64,000 bases of DNA, from positions 48,560 to 112,559 of the forward strand of contig CAUZCL010000012.1 of NCBI GenBank assembly GCA_963578475.1, read 5' to 3'. Below are positions 52,727 through 61,343 of this stretch, one piece after another. The position numbers and the translations under genes are program-made. Positions within the stretch are counted from its first letter, which is position 1. Every line of letters begins with the position of its first letter. Below the pieces are notes generated by a model that was not told the origin of the DNA, ran no database searches, and was given only the letters and a program-made list of their open reading frames with translations. This stretch comes from SMYC01 sp963578475 (GTDB lineage: Bacteria; Acidobacteriota; Vicinamibacteria; Marinacidobacterales; SMYC01).

Positions 52727-53206
52727 TCAAGGCGCTTCCGTGAAGTCGGCCTCCCAGCTCACATCGATGCAGCCCTTGACCGATTGGTAGGCCGGACAAC
52801 TGTCCGCGTAGACCTCGAGGGCCCGGTGAACCTCGTCGCGGGTTCCCTTTGGAATCGTGGCCTGGTAGCGGAGCCGAATCCGGGTGATGCGAAGGACTCC
52901 CTCGACGGCCTCGATGTCACCTTCCACGGCCGCCTTCAGGTTCTCTGCTGACGTCACGCCGCGCGCATCCAGCGCGCCCCCGAGGGTGCCAGTCAGTCAC
53001 CCGGCTACGGCGGCGATCATGTAGTCGAGCGTGGCGGGATACTCCACCCCGGGCATCTTGGCCCCGTACTTCTTCTGGTAGAAGTCCTTGATCCCGCCGT
53101 GAATGCCGAAGTCGAAGGGCTTGTCGAAGCCCTCGACGCGGGCGGTCCGGTGCGGTCCGACGTGCTTTCGGATCTCGATACGGCTGGTATGAACGACGTT
53201 GCTCAT
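52727..53206 (-). CDS. OsmC-family peroxidase-like protein, candidate selenoprotein (UGA at the active-site cysteine)
   Basis: The ATG at 53206 follows a strong AAGGAGG. The frame reads through MSNVVHTSRIEI, FDFGIHGG and PATLDYMIAAVAG, meets TGA at 52999-52997 (codon 70), and continues in the same frame with LTGTLGGALDARGV to EVYADSCPAYQSVKG and the stop at 52727, 159 codons. In OsmC/Ohr proteins the residue after the AAVAG-type helix is the peroxidatic cysteine (C59 of E. coli OsmC) and the second is in the CP motif (C137 here). The spacing of 67 matches. A hairpin follows the UGA at SECIS distance. Selenocysteine OsmC-like proteins are known. A Cys-to-stop mutation is the alternative. Confidence 0.65.
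52961..52977 (-). promoter_or_regulatory. Candidate bacterial SECIS hairpin
   Basis: On the coding strand, GCGCGC-TGGAT-GCGCGC forms a 6-bp perfect stem with a 5-nt loop. The loop starts 26 nt after the UGA and has GG at positions 2-3. Bacterial SECIS elements have the apical loop about 16-37 nt after UGA with G in the first loop positions, which fits. GC self-complementarity arises by chance in GC-rich DNA, so confidence is limited. Confidence 0.5.
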
Positions 53207-53525
53207 GAAAGGGCCTCCTTGTGTCTCAGTCGAAGAGATAGTTGCGTAAGCGAGGGCGAATGGCAACCATGATGGCTTGCGGGTGGCGATTCCGTTACTC
53301 TCTGGAAGCCGTGACATTGAAGACCTCTCGCTAACTAAGCGGACTAAGCGCAATAAAAGGAACCGAAAAAAAACACGCGTAGGGACCGTTACTGCTACTA
53401 ACTCGATACATGGATGCATCTTCAGCCATTCGGCTGCATCGCGCAAGCTAAGAAGCAGCGCCCTTTTCGATGCCGTGGGCGACGTGCTACTGTTTGGTGA
53501 CGAGTACGATGGAAAGAATATATGT
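53207..53525. other. About 320 bp without a supportable gene
   Basis: The sequence upstream of the OsmC ribosome site holds its presumed promoter. An AT-richer stretch (53340-53400) rich in AAAA and basic codons is not coding-like. I see no RNA or repeat. Confidence 0.4.
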
Positions 53526-53614
53526 ACGCTGAGAGTCGGTGAACGTTTGGGACCGTACGAGATCCTCGCGTTTATCGGCGCCGGCGTATGAGCGAGGTTT
53601 ACAGGGCCAACTGA
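53526..53614 (+). pseudogene. N-terminal scrap of a Ser/Thr protein kinase
   Basis: The frame reads TLRVGERLGPYEILAFIGAG; then one base is missing (GGCGTATG for a GGC-GGT-ATG) and the next frame gives MSEVYRAN before TGA. This is the first 30 residues of an acidobacterial-type kinase (LGPYEI, GAGGMxEVYRA). The remainder is absent and a pyruvate kinase fragment starts 3 bp later. Confidence 0.7.
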
Positions 53615-53617
53615 CGG

Positions 53618-54100
53618 GTGCCCATCACGACCGAGATCGCGCTCCTTAAGTATCGGCACACGAAAATCGTGGCCACCTTGGGCCCGAGCTCGAGCGACGC
53701 GGACACTATCGAGCGTCTCGTCCACGCCGGAGTAGATGTCTTTCGACTAAATATGTCCCACGGTACGCACGAGACGCACCGTGCGGTCTATCGCCGCGTC
53801 TGCGAGGTGGCCAATAAAACGGGCAGGCGGCCTACCGCGGTCCTTGTCGATCTCAGCGGCCCGAAGATTCGTGTCGGGCGTTTTACCGGCGGTCAGATGT
53901 CGCTCGAGCGGGTTCGAGAAGTTACGGTGACGACGCGGGACGTGGTGGGCGGCGACGGCAATCGCCGCGATACTTCGTGTCCACGTTCGCCACGACGCCA
54001 CGGCGACCGTAAGCGCCGTATCCGGCGACTGTCCCTCGTCAAAACTCGTCCACGTGCGAAATCAATGACTTACAGATCGCGTTTGGTCACAAACATATAA
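53618..54100 (+). pseudogene. Pyruvate kinase, N-terminal fragment
   Basis: The product begins MPITTEIALLKYRHTKIVAT and has LGPSSSDADTIERLVHAGVDVFRLNMSHG (in parts; the RLNxSHG motif binds phosphoenolpyruvate) and VLVDLSGPKIRVGRF, the K/Mg-binding block. Homology ends at about residue 108 (TTRDVVGGDG), after which the frame is scrambled and basic. Pyruvate kinase is normally about 470 aa. An IS element lies 160 bp downstream, so the gene was probably cut during its insertion or by a later deletion. Confidence 0.85.
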
Positions 54101-54260
54101 AGTCGCATCCGGCACGTATCACGGGCGACCCGTAGAATCGGCTCCGGATGGCGTTTTGGCGAACCACACCTTTCGAGGGGCGGACGCTCCAAAAGGCGCT
54201 CGCCTGATTCGAGCTTCCGATTTCTCGGAGCTGGCGCCGCCGCACGTTTCGGCCTTTCGT

Positions 54261-55609
54261 TCCCGTAGTGTGCCAAAACCAGAGCGAACGACCCTGTCAT
54301 TATTAGAACCTCCTTTTCGGGTTTGAGAAAGCCGCGGCCTGGGGGACCGAGGTGAGACTCTACGACGGCGCAGGCCATCGACCCGCACAACGCGCGAGGC
54401 ATGATGTCGCGGTTCGTCGCTTCTCCTACGCCGCCTCTCGATAGTAGTATCGGAGCGTTCCGCCGAGACGCTCTCGACATCGGATGCCACCGTCGGTCCG
54501 CTTCGATTCCCGGACCGGGCAGATGAGCTCGTTGTCGAGGCCTTGATGATTTCTCTCCAGATGGTAATGGGCGACGAAAGCGCGGATACTCGCGCGGAGA
54601 TGATTCTCTCCTAACGGAATCATCCGACTGAGGCACTCGCTTTTGATGGACCGAACAAAGCGTTCGGCGTAGGCGTTCAAATTCGGACTCCTCGCCGGCA
54701 GCTTCACCGTCTCCACGCCGACAGCACCGAGTGTGGCGCGGAACGATGCTGAAAAGAGCGGGTCGCGGTCGTGAATGAGAAAGCGAGTGTCTCGAAGAAA
54801 GCCATCAATCGCGTCCGTCAGGTTGCGTGCCACTTGCGTCACGCAGTCGTCGTAGGGCTGATTCGTGATGCCCGCGATCTCGACCCTGCGCGTCTTGAGG
54901 TCGATAACGAAGAGCACGAAGTAGCGAATCAGCCCGCTGGCAGTCAGCACCTCAACCGTGAAGAAGTCGGTCGCCGCGATGGCTCCCCAATGAGCCTTCA
55001 GAAACGTCTCCCATGGGAGTCGCTTGCGGCGCTCGGGTGCAGGCTCGATTCCGTGCTCCGCGAGGATGCGCTTGACCGCGTTTCGGCCGACGTCGTGGCC
55101 CAGGTTACGAAGAGCGCCGCAAATCCTTGTATAGCCCCAGGTTGAGTTTTCGGTCGCCATCCTGACGACGAGCTCCAGTATCGTTTCTGCCACGCGAGGC
55201 CGTCCCGGACCACGGCGCTTGCTCCCGTCGTACTTCTTCGCGATCAGCTGTGTGTACCACCGCAACAGTGTGTCGGGCGTGACCAGGCCCGCGACCTCCT
55301 TCAGACCATCCCTACCCAAGGTCCTCGCCTTCGCCGCGAGCCGCCGACGCTGCGCATCGGTAAAACGCAGTCGGCGTCCACCCAGTTGTTCCCGAAGAAC
55401 GCGATTCTCTTCTTTCAGGTATTCGATCGCGTCCTGTTGGAACCGGTTGACCCATCCAGCCAAGGTCATGACTAAGAACTGCCAGAGGTACGGTTGCATG
55501 GGCCCGGATTCTAGCCGCCCATCGAGTCCGGCGGGATTGCTCCTGGACGCTTCAACGACCTGCGAACACTCAGCATCCGGCGTTGATCGAGTTTTGGCAC
55601 ACTACGGGA
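54261..55609 (-). mobile_element. Insertion sequence, about 1.35 kb, with 19-bp perfect terminal inverted repeats
   Basis: TCCCGTAGTGTGCCAAAAC at 54261-54279 is the exact reverse complement of GTTTTGGCACACTACGGGA at 55591-55609. They bracket one DDE transposase gene on the minus strand. I see no clear target-site duplication (left flank ends TTTCGT, right flank begins TGCGAC). A related transposase end lies at the window's right edge and a decayed piece at 61091. Confidence 0.8.
54426..55499 (-). CDS. DDE integrase-core transposase
   Basis: The 357-aa protein has an N-terminal helical DNA-binding region (FTDAQRRRLAAKARTLGRDGL, VTPDTLLRWYTQLI) and GRPRVAETILELVVRMA, then an rve-type catalytic core. 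The triad is D in IAATDFFTVEV, D in LIHDRDPLFS and E in NAYAERFVRSIKSECL, with YHLERNHQGL after. The layout resembles IS481/IS3-type integrase-core transposases. It appears intact, so the element may be active. Confidence 0.9.
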   Translation of the reverse strand: MQPYLWQFLVMTLAGWVNRFQQDAIEYLKEENRVLREQLGGRRLRFTDAQRRRLAAKARTLGRDGLKEVAGLVTPDTLLRWYTQLIAKKYDGSKRRGPGRPRVAETILELVVRMATENSTWGYTRICGALRNLGHDVGRNAVKRILAEHGIEPAPERRKRLPWETFLKAHWGAIAATDFFTVEVLTASGLIRYFVLFVIDLKTRRVEIAGITNQPYDDCVTQVARNLTDAIDGFLRDTRFLIHDRDPLFSASFRATLGAVGVETVKLPARSPNLNAYAERFVRSIKSECLSRMIPLGENHLRASIRAFVAHYHLERNHQGLDNELICPVRESKRTDGGIRCRERLGGTLRYYYREAA

Positions 55610-55792
55610 TGCGACATGCGGAAGACCGTGATCCCCCGTCACGACGGTGAGCAACAATGCGGCCAGCTGCGGCCATCCCCATCGACCCACGCCAGCCAAC
55701 CGGCTGGGAGACAGCGCCTGGCTGAGTAGCGGTAGTCTCGAACGCCCATCCATCGCAAGCCGCGCGTCGCCGATCCAATTATTCTTGAAAAT

Positions 55793-56458
55793 CTATATCT
55801 GAAAAAAGCACCCCCCATCGTTTTCTTTTTGCAATAACCTCATGGGTAAGTAGCGCAACCATCCTGACGTAGGCACGACCTTTTCTTTCCGACTGGTAGA
55901 GGAGATGGCCGTTCGATAGCTTGAGCGCATCGCCAACACCGTGATTGGCCTCGTAGACCAGACGACCTCACCGGCATCGTCGACTGCAACGAGCAGACCG
56001 TAGTCGGAGACCGGGCCCGATTCGAGCCAGCGAAAAGTGTCGAAGAGGGTGATGCCGGGCTCCATCCTCGAGGGCTCGGCCACGGCAAGCTCGATGGTGG
56101 GAAAGATATCCGGCAGCGGGTCGGGTTCGAACTCCAGTGTCTCGGAACGTGCTTCGTTGCCCAAAGCGTCGGTCACGACAACGGTGATCGCGTGCCGCTT
56201 TCCCGCCCGTAGACCGAGCACCGGAACGTCGTGCGTCGTGCTCCATCCACTGTTGGGCCTCGCCGTCCACTGGTCGTCGCCGTCATCGAAGTGGAGTGTC
56301 AAGCGCGCGGGCTCGTCGAGAGTGATGGAGAGCGTCCCCGCAAGCGGTACGGCTTCGTTATCGTTTCGAGCGAGCACGATGTCGAGAATGGCGGGGGGCG
56401 TTCGATCGGCGCAAGCTGTCGAGACAGCGAGCAAGCACAACGCGACGGTATTCCTCAT
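55793..56458 (-). pseudogene. Arylsulfotransferase-like lipoprotein, N-terminal part
   Basis: The start MRNTVALCLLAVSTACADR shows a lipobox cysteine. The sequence then gives ARLTLHFDDGDDQW, VLGLRAGKRHAITVVVTDALGN and ETLEFEPDPLPDIFP, followed by FDTFRWLESGPVSDYGLLVAVDDAGEVVW (in parts). This beta-sandwich plus first propeller entry resembles aryl-sulfate sulfotransferases (ASST N domain). The frame then goes out of register after about residue 175 and ends at 55793; the large propeller with catalytic histidines is missing. Family assignment is moderate. Confidence 0.55.
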
Positions 56459-56533
56459 TCTTGGAGCTCCTTTGGTAGAAAGTTTATCCTCTGCCTCGTC
56501 ATTACTCCTCAGCCCGTGAAACCAAGGACCTCC

Positions 56534-57982
56534 CTATCGCCTGGCCCCCGGCAGCCGGTAATCCAAAGGCGGATCCCGGTCGCCCAACAAAGCCTCATAT
56601 GCGAAGTCTGGACCGCGACGCTCATCGAACTCGGACCGCGCTTTCGCGATAACGCCCTGATTCCGGAAGAGGTCGATCGCGGTCAAGGCCAAGGTCTTGG
56701 CGGCCACCATCATGCCTTTGGCACCGATGCTCGTGCCGCCCGCCGCAATGGCCTGCCAGCTGTGGGCCGTCGTACCGGGTACCCAAGTGGCTGTCGAAAG
56801 GTTGGCTGATGGCACCAGCCACGTGATGTCGCCGGTGTCAGCGGAGGCGTAAGTCTGGCGGAACTCGTTGGGTTGGATCAGCCACGCCTGATCCAGGTCG
56901 GGTGGGTTTTCGAAAGACTGTTGGACGGTTTCTGCGAAGGCGAGCTCCGCTTCGTCGTATTCGACCCCACCCACCGCCTCGAGATGTCGATGCATCACCT
57001 CTTGTAGGGTCGTGTTGGGAAGACGGTTGTAGGAGCCGCCGATCACTTCGTACGTCATCGAGGTTTGCGTTCCTGTAGCTGCTCCTTCGGCGCTCAGCAC
57101 CATCCGCTCGAAAACTTCCTTGGCGATCGCCGGATCGGGATGGCGCACGTAGTAGTACACTTCGGCGAAATCCGGAACGACGTTCGGCGCGCTGCCCCCG
57201 GCCGTGATCACGTAGTGGATGCGCGTCTGCTGAGGCACGTGCTCGCGCATCATGTTGACCATGTAGTTCATCGCCTCCACGCCGTCGAGCGCCGACCGGC
57301 CTCGCTCGGGGGCCGCCCCCGCATGGGCGGAGACGCCGGAGAAACGAAACTTGGCCGACTTCACGGCCAGGTTGGTGTTGGGCCCGGCATAGTTCTGGTC
57401 GCCGGCGTGCCACGAAAGCACCGCGTCCACGTCCGCGAACAGTCCAGCGCGGGCCATGTAAACTTTTCCGGAGCCGCCTTCCTCGGCCGGCGTGCCATAG
57501 AGGTGAATCGTGCCGGAGGAGCCGGTCGCCTCGAGCCACTCTTTCGCCGCAATGGCCGCGTGGGTCGACGCCGTGCCGAACAGATGGTGCCCACAGGCGT
57601 GACCCGCGGTCTTGCCGTCGATGCCCTGCCGGGTGGGAACCGCGTCCTGGTTGATGCCGGGAAGGGCGTCGAATTCTGCAAGAACGCCGATGACCGGGCT
57701 TCCGCTACCCCAGCTTGCGACGAAGGCGGTTGGAATACCGGCTACCCCGGCTTCCACGCGGAACCCGGCCTCACGCAGCTCAGACTGAAGGAGCCCTGAG
57801 CTCTCGGTCTCCAGGTACCCAGGCTCAGCCAGGGTCCAGATCTTCATAGCCACCTCTGTCATATGATCGGAACGGGCGTCCAAAGCCGCGACGACCGCCG
57901 CGGGAGATTCTTGAGCGACCACAGATGAACAAATTGCCGCAACCGAAGCGGCGAACAGAACGCATAGCCGTGAGAGATTCAT
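56534..57982 (-). CDS. Exported M20-family amidohydrolase (AbgB-like)
   Basis: From ATG 57982, behind GGAGG, the product is 482 aa with a signal peptide (LSRLCVLFAASVAAICSSVVA). Metal-binding motifs of M20D peptidases are present: VIGVLAEFDALPGINQ, DGKTAGHACGHHLFGTA (metal cysteine and histidines), GTPAEEGGSGK (catalytic glutamates) and a dimerisation region (KFRFSGVSAHAGAAPERGRSALDGVE, in parts). AbgB cleaves p-aminobenzoyl-glutamate; exported relatives act on various N-acyl amino acids. Intact. Confidence 0.9.
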   Translation of the reverse strand: MNLSRLCVLFAASVAAICSSVVAQESPAAVVAALDARSDHMTEVAMKIWTLAEPGYLETESSGLLQSELREAGFRVEAGVAGIPTAFVASWGSGSPVIGVLAEFDALPGINQDAVPTRQGIDGKTAGHACGHHLFGTASTHAAIAAKEWLEATGSSGTIHLYGTPAEEGGSGKVYMARAGLFADVDAVLSWHAGDQNYAGPNTNLAVKSAKFRFSGVSAHAGAAPERGRSALDGVEAMNYMVNMMREHVPQQTRIHYVITAGGSAPNVVPDFAEVYYYVRHPDPAIAKEVFERMVLSAEGAATGTQTSMTYEVIGGSYNRLPNTTLQEVMHRHLEAVGGVEYDEAELAFAETVQQSFENPPDLDQAWLIQPNEFRQTYASADTGDITWLVPSANLSTATWVPGTTAHSWQAIAAGGTSIGAKGMMVAAKTLALTAIDLFRNQGVIAKARSEFDERRGPDFAYEALLGDRDPPLDYRLPGARR

Positions 57983-58170
57983 GGGTGTGTCCTCCAAGGG
58001 TTTCGCTTGCCCTGACGTGTTGAGCATTCTACCGTGGAGGAGTCATTCTCGAAATAGCGCGAATGCGCCTGGCGGTACTGTCAAGTTGAGGGCTTCAAGG
58101 CCGTTTGACCCCAAGATGTCTTTGAAAGAAAACTGAGGAGTCGCCCAAGAATTATTTAGACATTATTAAT

Positions 58171-58641
58171 GGAGTCACGGGAGCGGTCCGTGCCCCGGGG
58201 GCCTCGGGAGCGCAGGGGCGGGATGCCTCGCCGGCGCCGGGCGCGCCTCCCCTCACCGATCGTTCTCCGAGAAACCAGAATGAAGGCCTGCCCCTCGAGC
58301 CCGAACGCAAGATAGAGTTCACGACCGATGAGGGGACCTGGATTTCCCTGGACATCTCCCGGGATGGGTAGACGATCCTGTTTGAACTGCTGGGGGACTT
58401 GTACACTGTCCCGCTCGAGGAAGGCGACTCTGTCGGCATCACCAGTGGCATGGCCTTTGACAGCCAACCGTGCTATTCCCCCGACGGCTCCCGCATCACT
58501 TTCTTGAGTGATCGTGATGGGGCCGAAAACATCTGGATCGCTAACTCGGACGGTTCCGATCCCAAACAGCTGAGCAAGGACAAGCAAAGTCTTTTTAGTT
58601 CGCCAAGCTGGACTCCGGACGGAGAGTACATTGTTGGTTAG
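58171..58641 (+). pseudogene. PD40/TolB-type propeller remnant with in-frame TAG
   Basis: The frame reads GLPLEPERKIEFTTDEGTW, ISLDISRDG, then TAG (58369-58371), and continues TILFELLGDLYTVPLEEGD, FDSQPCYSPDGSRITFLSDRDG, WIANSDGSDPKQL, and FSSPSWTPDGEYIV before a stop. These are PD40 propeller blades of the large amidohydrolases (over 1,000 aa) common in Acidobacteriota and Gemmatimonadota. The signal peptide, most blades and the amidohydrolase part are missing. The stop lies where glutamine or tryptophan is usual. Confidence 0.75.
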
Positions 58642-59957
58642 GGGACTGGTCCGCCAGTTCCGAAGCCGGTCCACTCATATCGCGGGGGGATGTGATGCGC
58701 GGGATCCACCGTGCGGTGGTACACCAGCCGGCCGTTGCTCATCACGAACATCGGATCATGAACGACCCAGATATCGTCGAGGGGATTCCCTTCGACCGCG
58801 ACGAGATCCGCTTCGAGCCCCGGCTCGATGGCGCCCGTGCGATCCGCGAGGCCGTAAACCTGGGCCGAAACGGTGGTCGCCGATTGAAGCGCTTGGAGGG
58901 GCGTCATGCCCAGCTCGACGAAGTTCGTTATCTCTCTAGAGATGCGCGTGTTGCTTCTCGGCCCGTACTGCGTGTCGGTAGCGGTAATGATAGTTACTCC
59001 GATGTCGAGCGCCTTCGTGAATGCCTTCTCCATGCTATGCAGCAAATAGGGACCACGGAGAAACGATGCAGAGCTGTTGTAGTCGTCGTGCGGAAGAAGA
59101 AAGCCCACGACCGATGTATAAGTGGGCACCCACACGGTGCCTCTTTCCTCCATCAAGCGAAGACCCTCGTCATCCACGTAGGAACCGTGCTCGATCGTGG
59201 TGCAGCCTGCGCGAATCGCGTTTTCCACGACCTGCGCTCCATGCGCGTGACAGGCAACTTTGATGTGGTGTAGTTGCGCCTCGTCGACGATGGCGGAGAG
59301 CTCGTCGACAGTGTAGACGGCCATCTTCGGGTCGGGACCTCCCGGTGACGACGTCGTGCCGCCCGACCGCGTTTTGATCCAATCGACACCGTGCTCCGCG
59401 TTGATCCGCACCACTTCACGAACGTTGGCGACGCCTTTGACCTCTTCGTGAAGAAACCGGAACAGCTCCGGGTCAGAGAGGGCCGCTTGCCCTAGGCTCG
59501 GCATGACGTAGACGCCCGCGGCGAGTATGTCCGGTCCTGCGAGCCGGCCTTGTTTGACAGCTTCACGGGTGGCCACGTCGAGGTAGCTCCCAACGCTCGC
59601 GCTCTTCATCGTGGTGACACCTGATTCGAGGGCGCGGCGGACGTTCGCGAGCGTTTCGCCGTGCCAGTGCCCGTCCATGAAGCCAGGTAGAAGGAACTTC
59701 CCCTCGAGATCGATGACGACAGCGCCCTCGGGAGGAGGGCCCGAGCCGACCGACTCGATCCGGCCGTCGCGCACGACGACGAGCGCGTCGGTGAGGATGT
59801 CGCCCGTGCGGACGTTGACGACGTGCGTGTTCGTGAGAGCAACGTGGGCTTGAGGGATGACGCCACTCGCGTCCGGCTCGACGAGCTCGGGCTGCGCCCA
59901 TGTTTTCGCGGAAATAGAAAGGAAGACGAACGCGATCCATACGGCTGGAATTTTCAT
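58638..59957 (-). CDS. Exported metal-dependent amidohydrolase
   Basis: From ATG 59957, with GAAGGAG upstream, the product is 439 aa with a signal peptide (IPAVWIAFVFLSISAKTWA). Amidohydrolase-superfamily motifs: VIDLEGKFLLPGFMDGHWH (HxH metal site), HHIKVACHAHG (H), GCTTIEHGSYVD (H) and ITATDTQYG (D). GLEADLVAVEGNPLDD is the usual C-terminal beta-strand block. Substrate may be a cyclic imide, dipeptide or aryl-dialkyl ester. It overlaps the 3' end of the PD40 remnant tail to tail. Confidence 0.9.
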   Translation of the reverse strand: MKIPAVWIAFVFLSISAKTWAQPELVEPDASGVIPQAHVALTNTHVVNVRTGDILTDALVVVRDGRIESVGSGPPPEGAVVIDLEGKFLLPGFMDGHWHGETLANVRRALESGVTTMKSASVGSYLDVATREAVKQGRLAGPDILAAGVYVMPSLGQAALSDPELFRFLHEEVKGVANVREVVRINAEHGVDWIKTRSGGTTSSPGGPDPKMAVYTVDELSAIVDEAQLHHIKVACHAHGAQVVENAIRAGCTTIEHGSYVDDEGLRLMEERGTVWVPTYTSVVGFLLPHDDYNSSASFLRGPYLLHSMEKAFTKALDIGVTIITATDTQYGPRSNTRISREITNFVELGMTPLQALQSATTVSAQVYGLADRTGAIEPGLEADLVAVEGNPLDDIWVVHDPMFVMSNGRLVYHRTVDPAHHIPPRYEWTGFGTGGPVP

Positions 59958-60306
59958 TGTGGACTCCTTCGGTGGGAAGATACGGGGGTTACGACGCGAA
60001 AGCAATGACGGCGTCGCTCGCCGGTGATGCCATCTCGTATATTTCCGGAAACGGGAGGACGACGGATGCTGGGAATCGGGTGCTTCCGCGAGTAAGTGTT
60101 GTTGACATGCAGTTAAGATTTTATGGCGCAATGGATTACAGTCAATCTGGACCCCATCGAATTCGGGTCGCGTTAAACTGGGCATAAGCGCGTTCCATGC
60201 AAGAGGATGCGTACGAATCACCAACAGTAGACGACATCGCGCAAGCGGCGCGCGATGCCGGCAGTCGTAAAGCCGTTCGCGATCGATTACTATTCTGACC
60301 AACGCG
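59958..60306. other. 349-bp divergent promoter region
   Basis: No clear gene lies between the amidohydrolase and the B3/B4 gene. A 33-codon frame from ATG 60197 (VDDIAQAARDAGSR) ends 8 bp before the B3/B4 start and may be a leader or chance. Promoters for both divergent genes should lie here. Confidence 0.4.
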
Positions 60307-60993
60307 ATGCACTTCCGTCACTCGGAGACACTCTGGCAGGAGTTCCCGCAACTCTTTCCCGCGGTTCTAGTGCTCGATCCTGTCGATCCTGTCGTCAGTC
60401 TGGAGGCTCGGCTCGAGCCCTGGCTTCGACGAGCGCGAGAGCGTCTTGAGAAAGGACCAGAGGCCGAGATGCCAGAGATCGCGGCGTGGCGCCGGGGCTA
60501 CTCACAGATGGGCCTGAAGCCGACGAAGTACCGCTCCGCGGCGGAGGCGCTCCTGCGTCGCTTCAAGCGCGAGGGCGAGCTGCCGCGAGTTCACCCCCTC
60601 ATCGACCTCTGTAACGCGATGTCCCTTGCCTTCGCTCTTCCGGTCGCGGTCTTCGATCTCGCACAGGTGGATCAGTTCCTCGAGGTGCGCCACGCCCGGG
60701 GCACCGAGACCTATCTTGCGTGGAGCGGCGAGACGGAAAGCGTTCCGGAGGGTGAGGTCATCTTTGCGGACGCGGCCGATCACGCCCATGCTCGGCGCTG
60801 GACTTTCCGGCAAAGTCGTAAGTCCACAATAAGCACCGAAACCCGCCGTGCCCTCGTCGTTGCCGAGGGGTTGCACGCTTCGGCGAACGAGGATGTTCGG
60901 GAGCTGCTCGACGCGCTGGACCAGGAGCTCGCCGGAGGATCGGCGGACGCACGCGCCGTCCTATGCGCGGCGTCGCCGACGCTCGCTTTCTGA
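60307..60993 (+). CDS. B3/B4 tRNA-binding-domain protein
   Basis: This 228-aa protein is a stand-alone PheRS-beta B3/B4 domain (COG3382 type). It has EIAAWRRGYSQMGLKPTKYRSAAEALLRRF (in parts), LPRVHPLIDLCNAMSLAFALPVAVFD (in parts), EGEVIFADAADHAHARRWTFRQS, and VVAEGLHA. Such proteins are thought to recognise or hydrolyse misacylated tRNA or D-aminoacyl-tRNA; activity is not settled. It is complete, unlike its paralogue at 2528-3238. Confidence 0.9.
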   Translation: MHFRHSETLWQEFPQLFPAVLVLDPVDPVVSLEARLEPWLRRARERLEKGPEAEMPEIAAWRRGYSQMGLKPTKYRSAAEALLRRFKREGELPRVHPLIDLCNAMSLAFALPVAVFDLAQVDQFLEVRHARGTETYLAWSGETESVPEGEVIFADAADHAHARRWTFRQSRKSTISTETRRALVVAEGLHASANEDVRELLDALDQELAGGSADARAVLCAASPTLAF

Positions 60994-61090
60994 CGACTGT
61001 GCAGATGGAGAAATGCATTTCGTAGTGGGAGTGGTGCGCCTGCCCACGGACATGAAGCTCTTCCCTCATGTCTGCTGACACGGCACGTCC

Positions 61091-61267
61091 GACGCATCCT
61101 TCCTTGCGGCGACGGATTTCTTCACTGCGGAGGTGTGGACGAAATCTGGGCTCGTCACCTACTACGTCGCGGAGCAACTTGGGACAGGCGTGAACGGAAA
61201 GCCCGTTCGACGCGAACCGACAACCCGCCTCATGGCGAAGCCCAACTCACGGTCTGTTTCTTGCTGA
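61091..61267 (+). pseudogene. Transposase catalytic-core scrap, related to the 54-kb IS
   Basis: The frame reads DASFLAATDFFTAEVWTKSGLVTYYV, compare AATDFFTVEVLTASGLIRYFV in the IS transposase at 54426. Homology is lost after about 26 residues and the frame ends at 61267. It is opposite in strand to both larger copies. A relic of an earlier insertion. Confidence 0.6.
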
Positions 61268-61343
61268 CTCAAACGGACCGACGGCGGCCGTTCTGTTTTG
61301 TATCTTGACAAAGTCGCCGGTCCGGTATCGAATCGTGGCTCCC

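Noticed and set aside
61305..61343. TTG start and a TTGACA promoter before the GT-C gene
   Set aside because: The spacer to the nearest TATCGA is only 15 bp and no ribosome site precedes the TTG; the ATG at 61344 is preferred.
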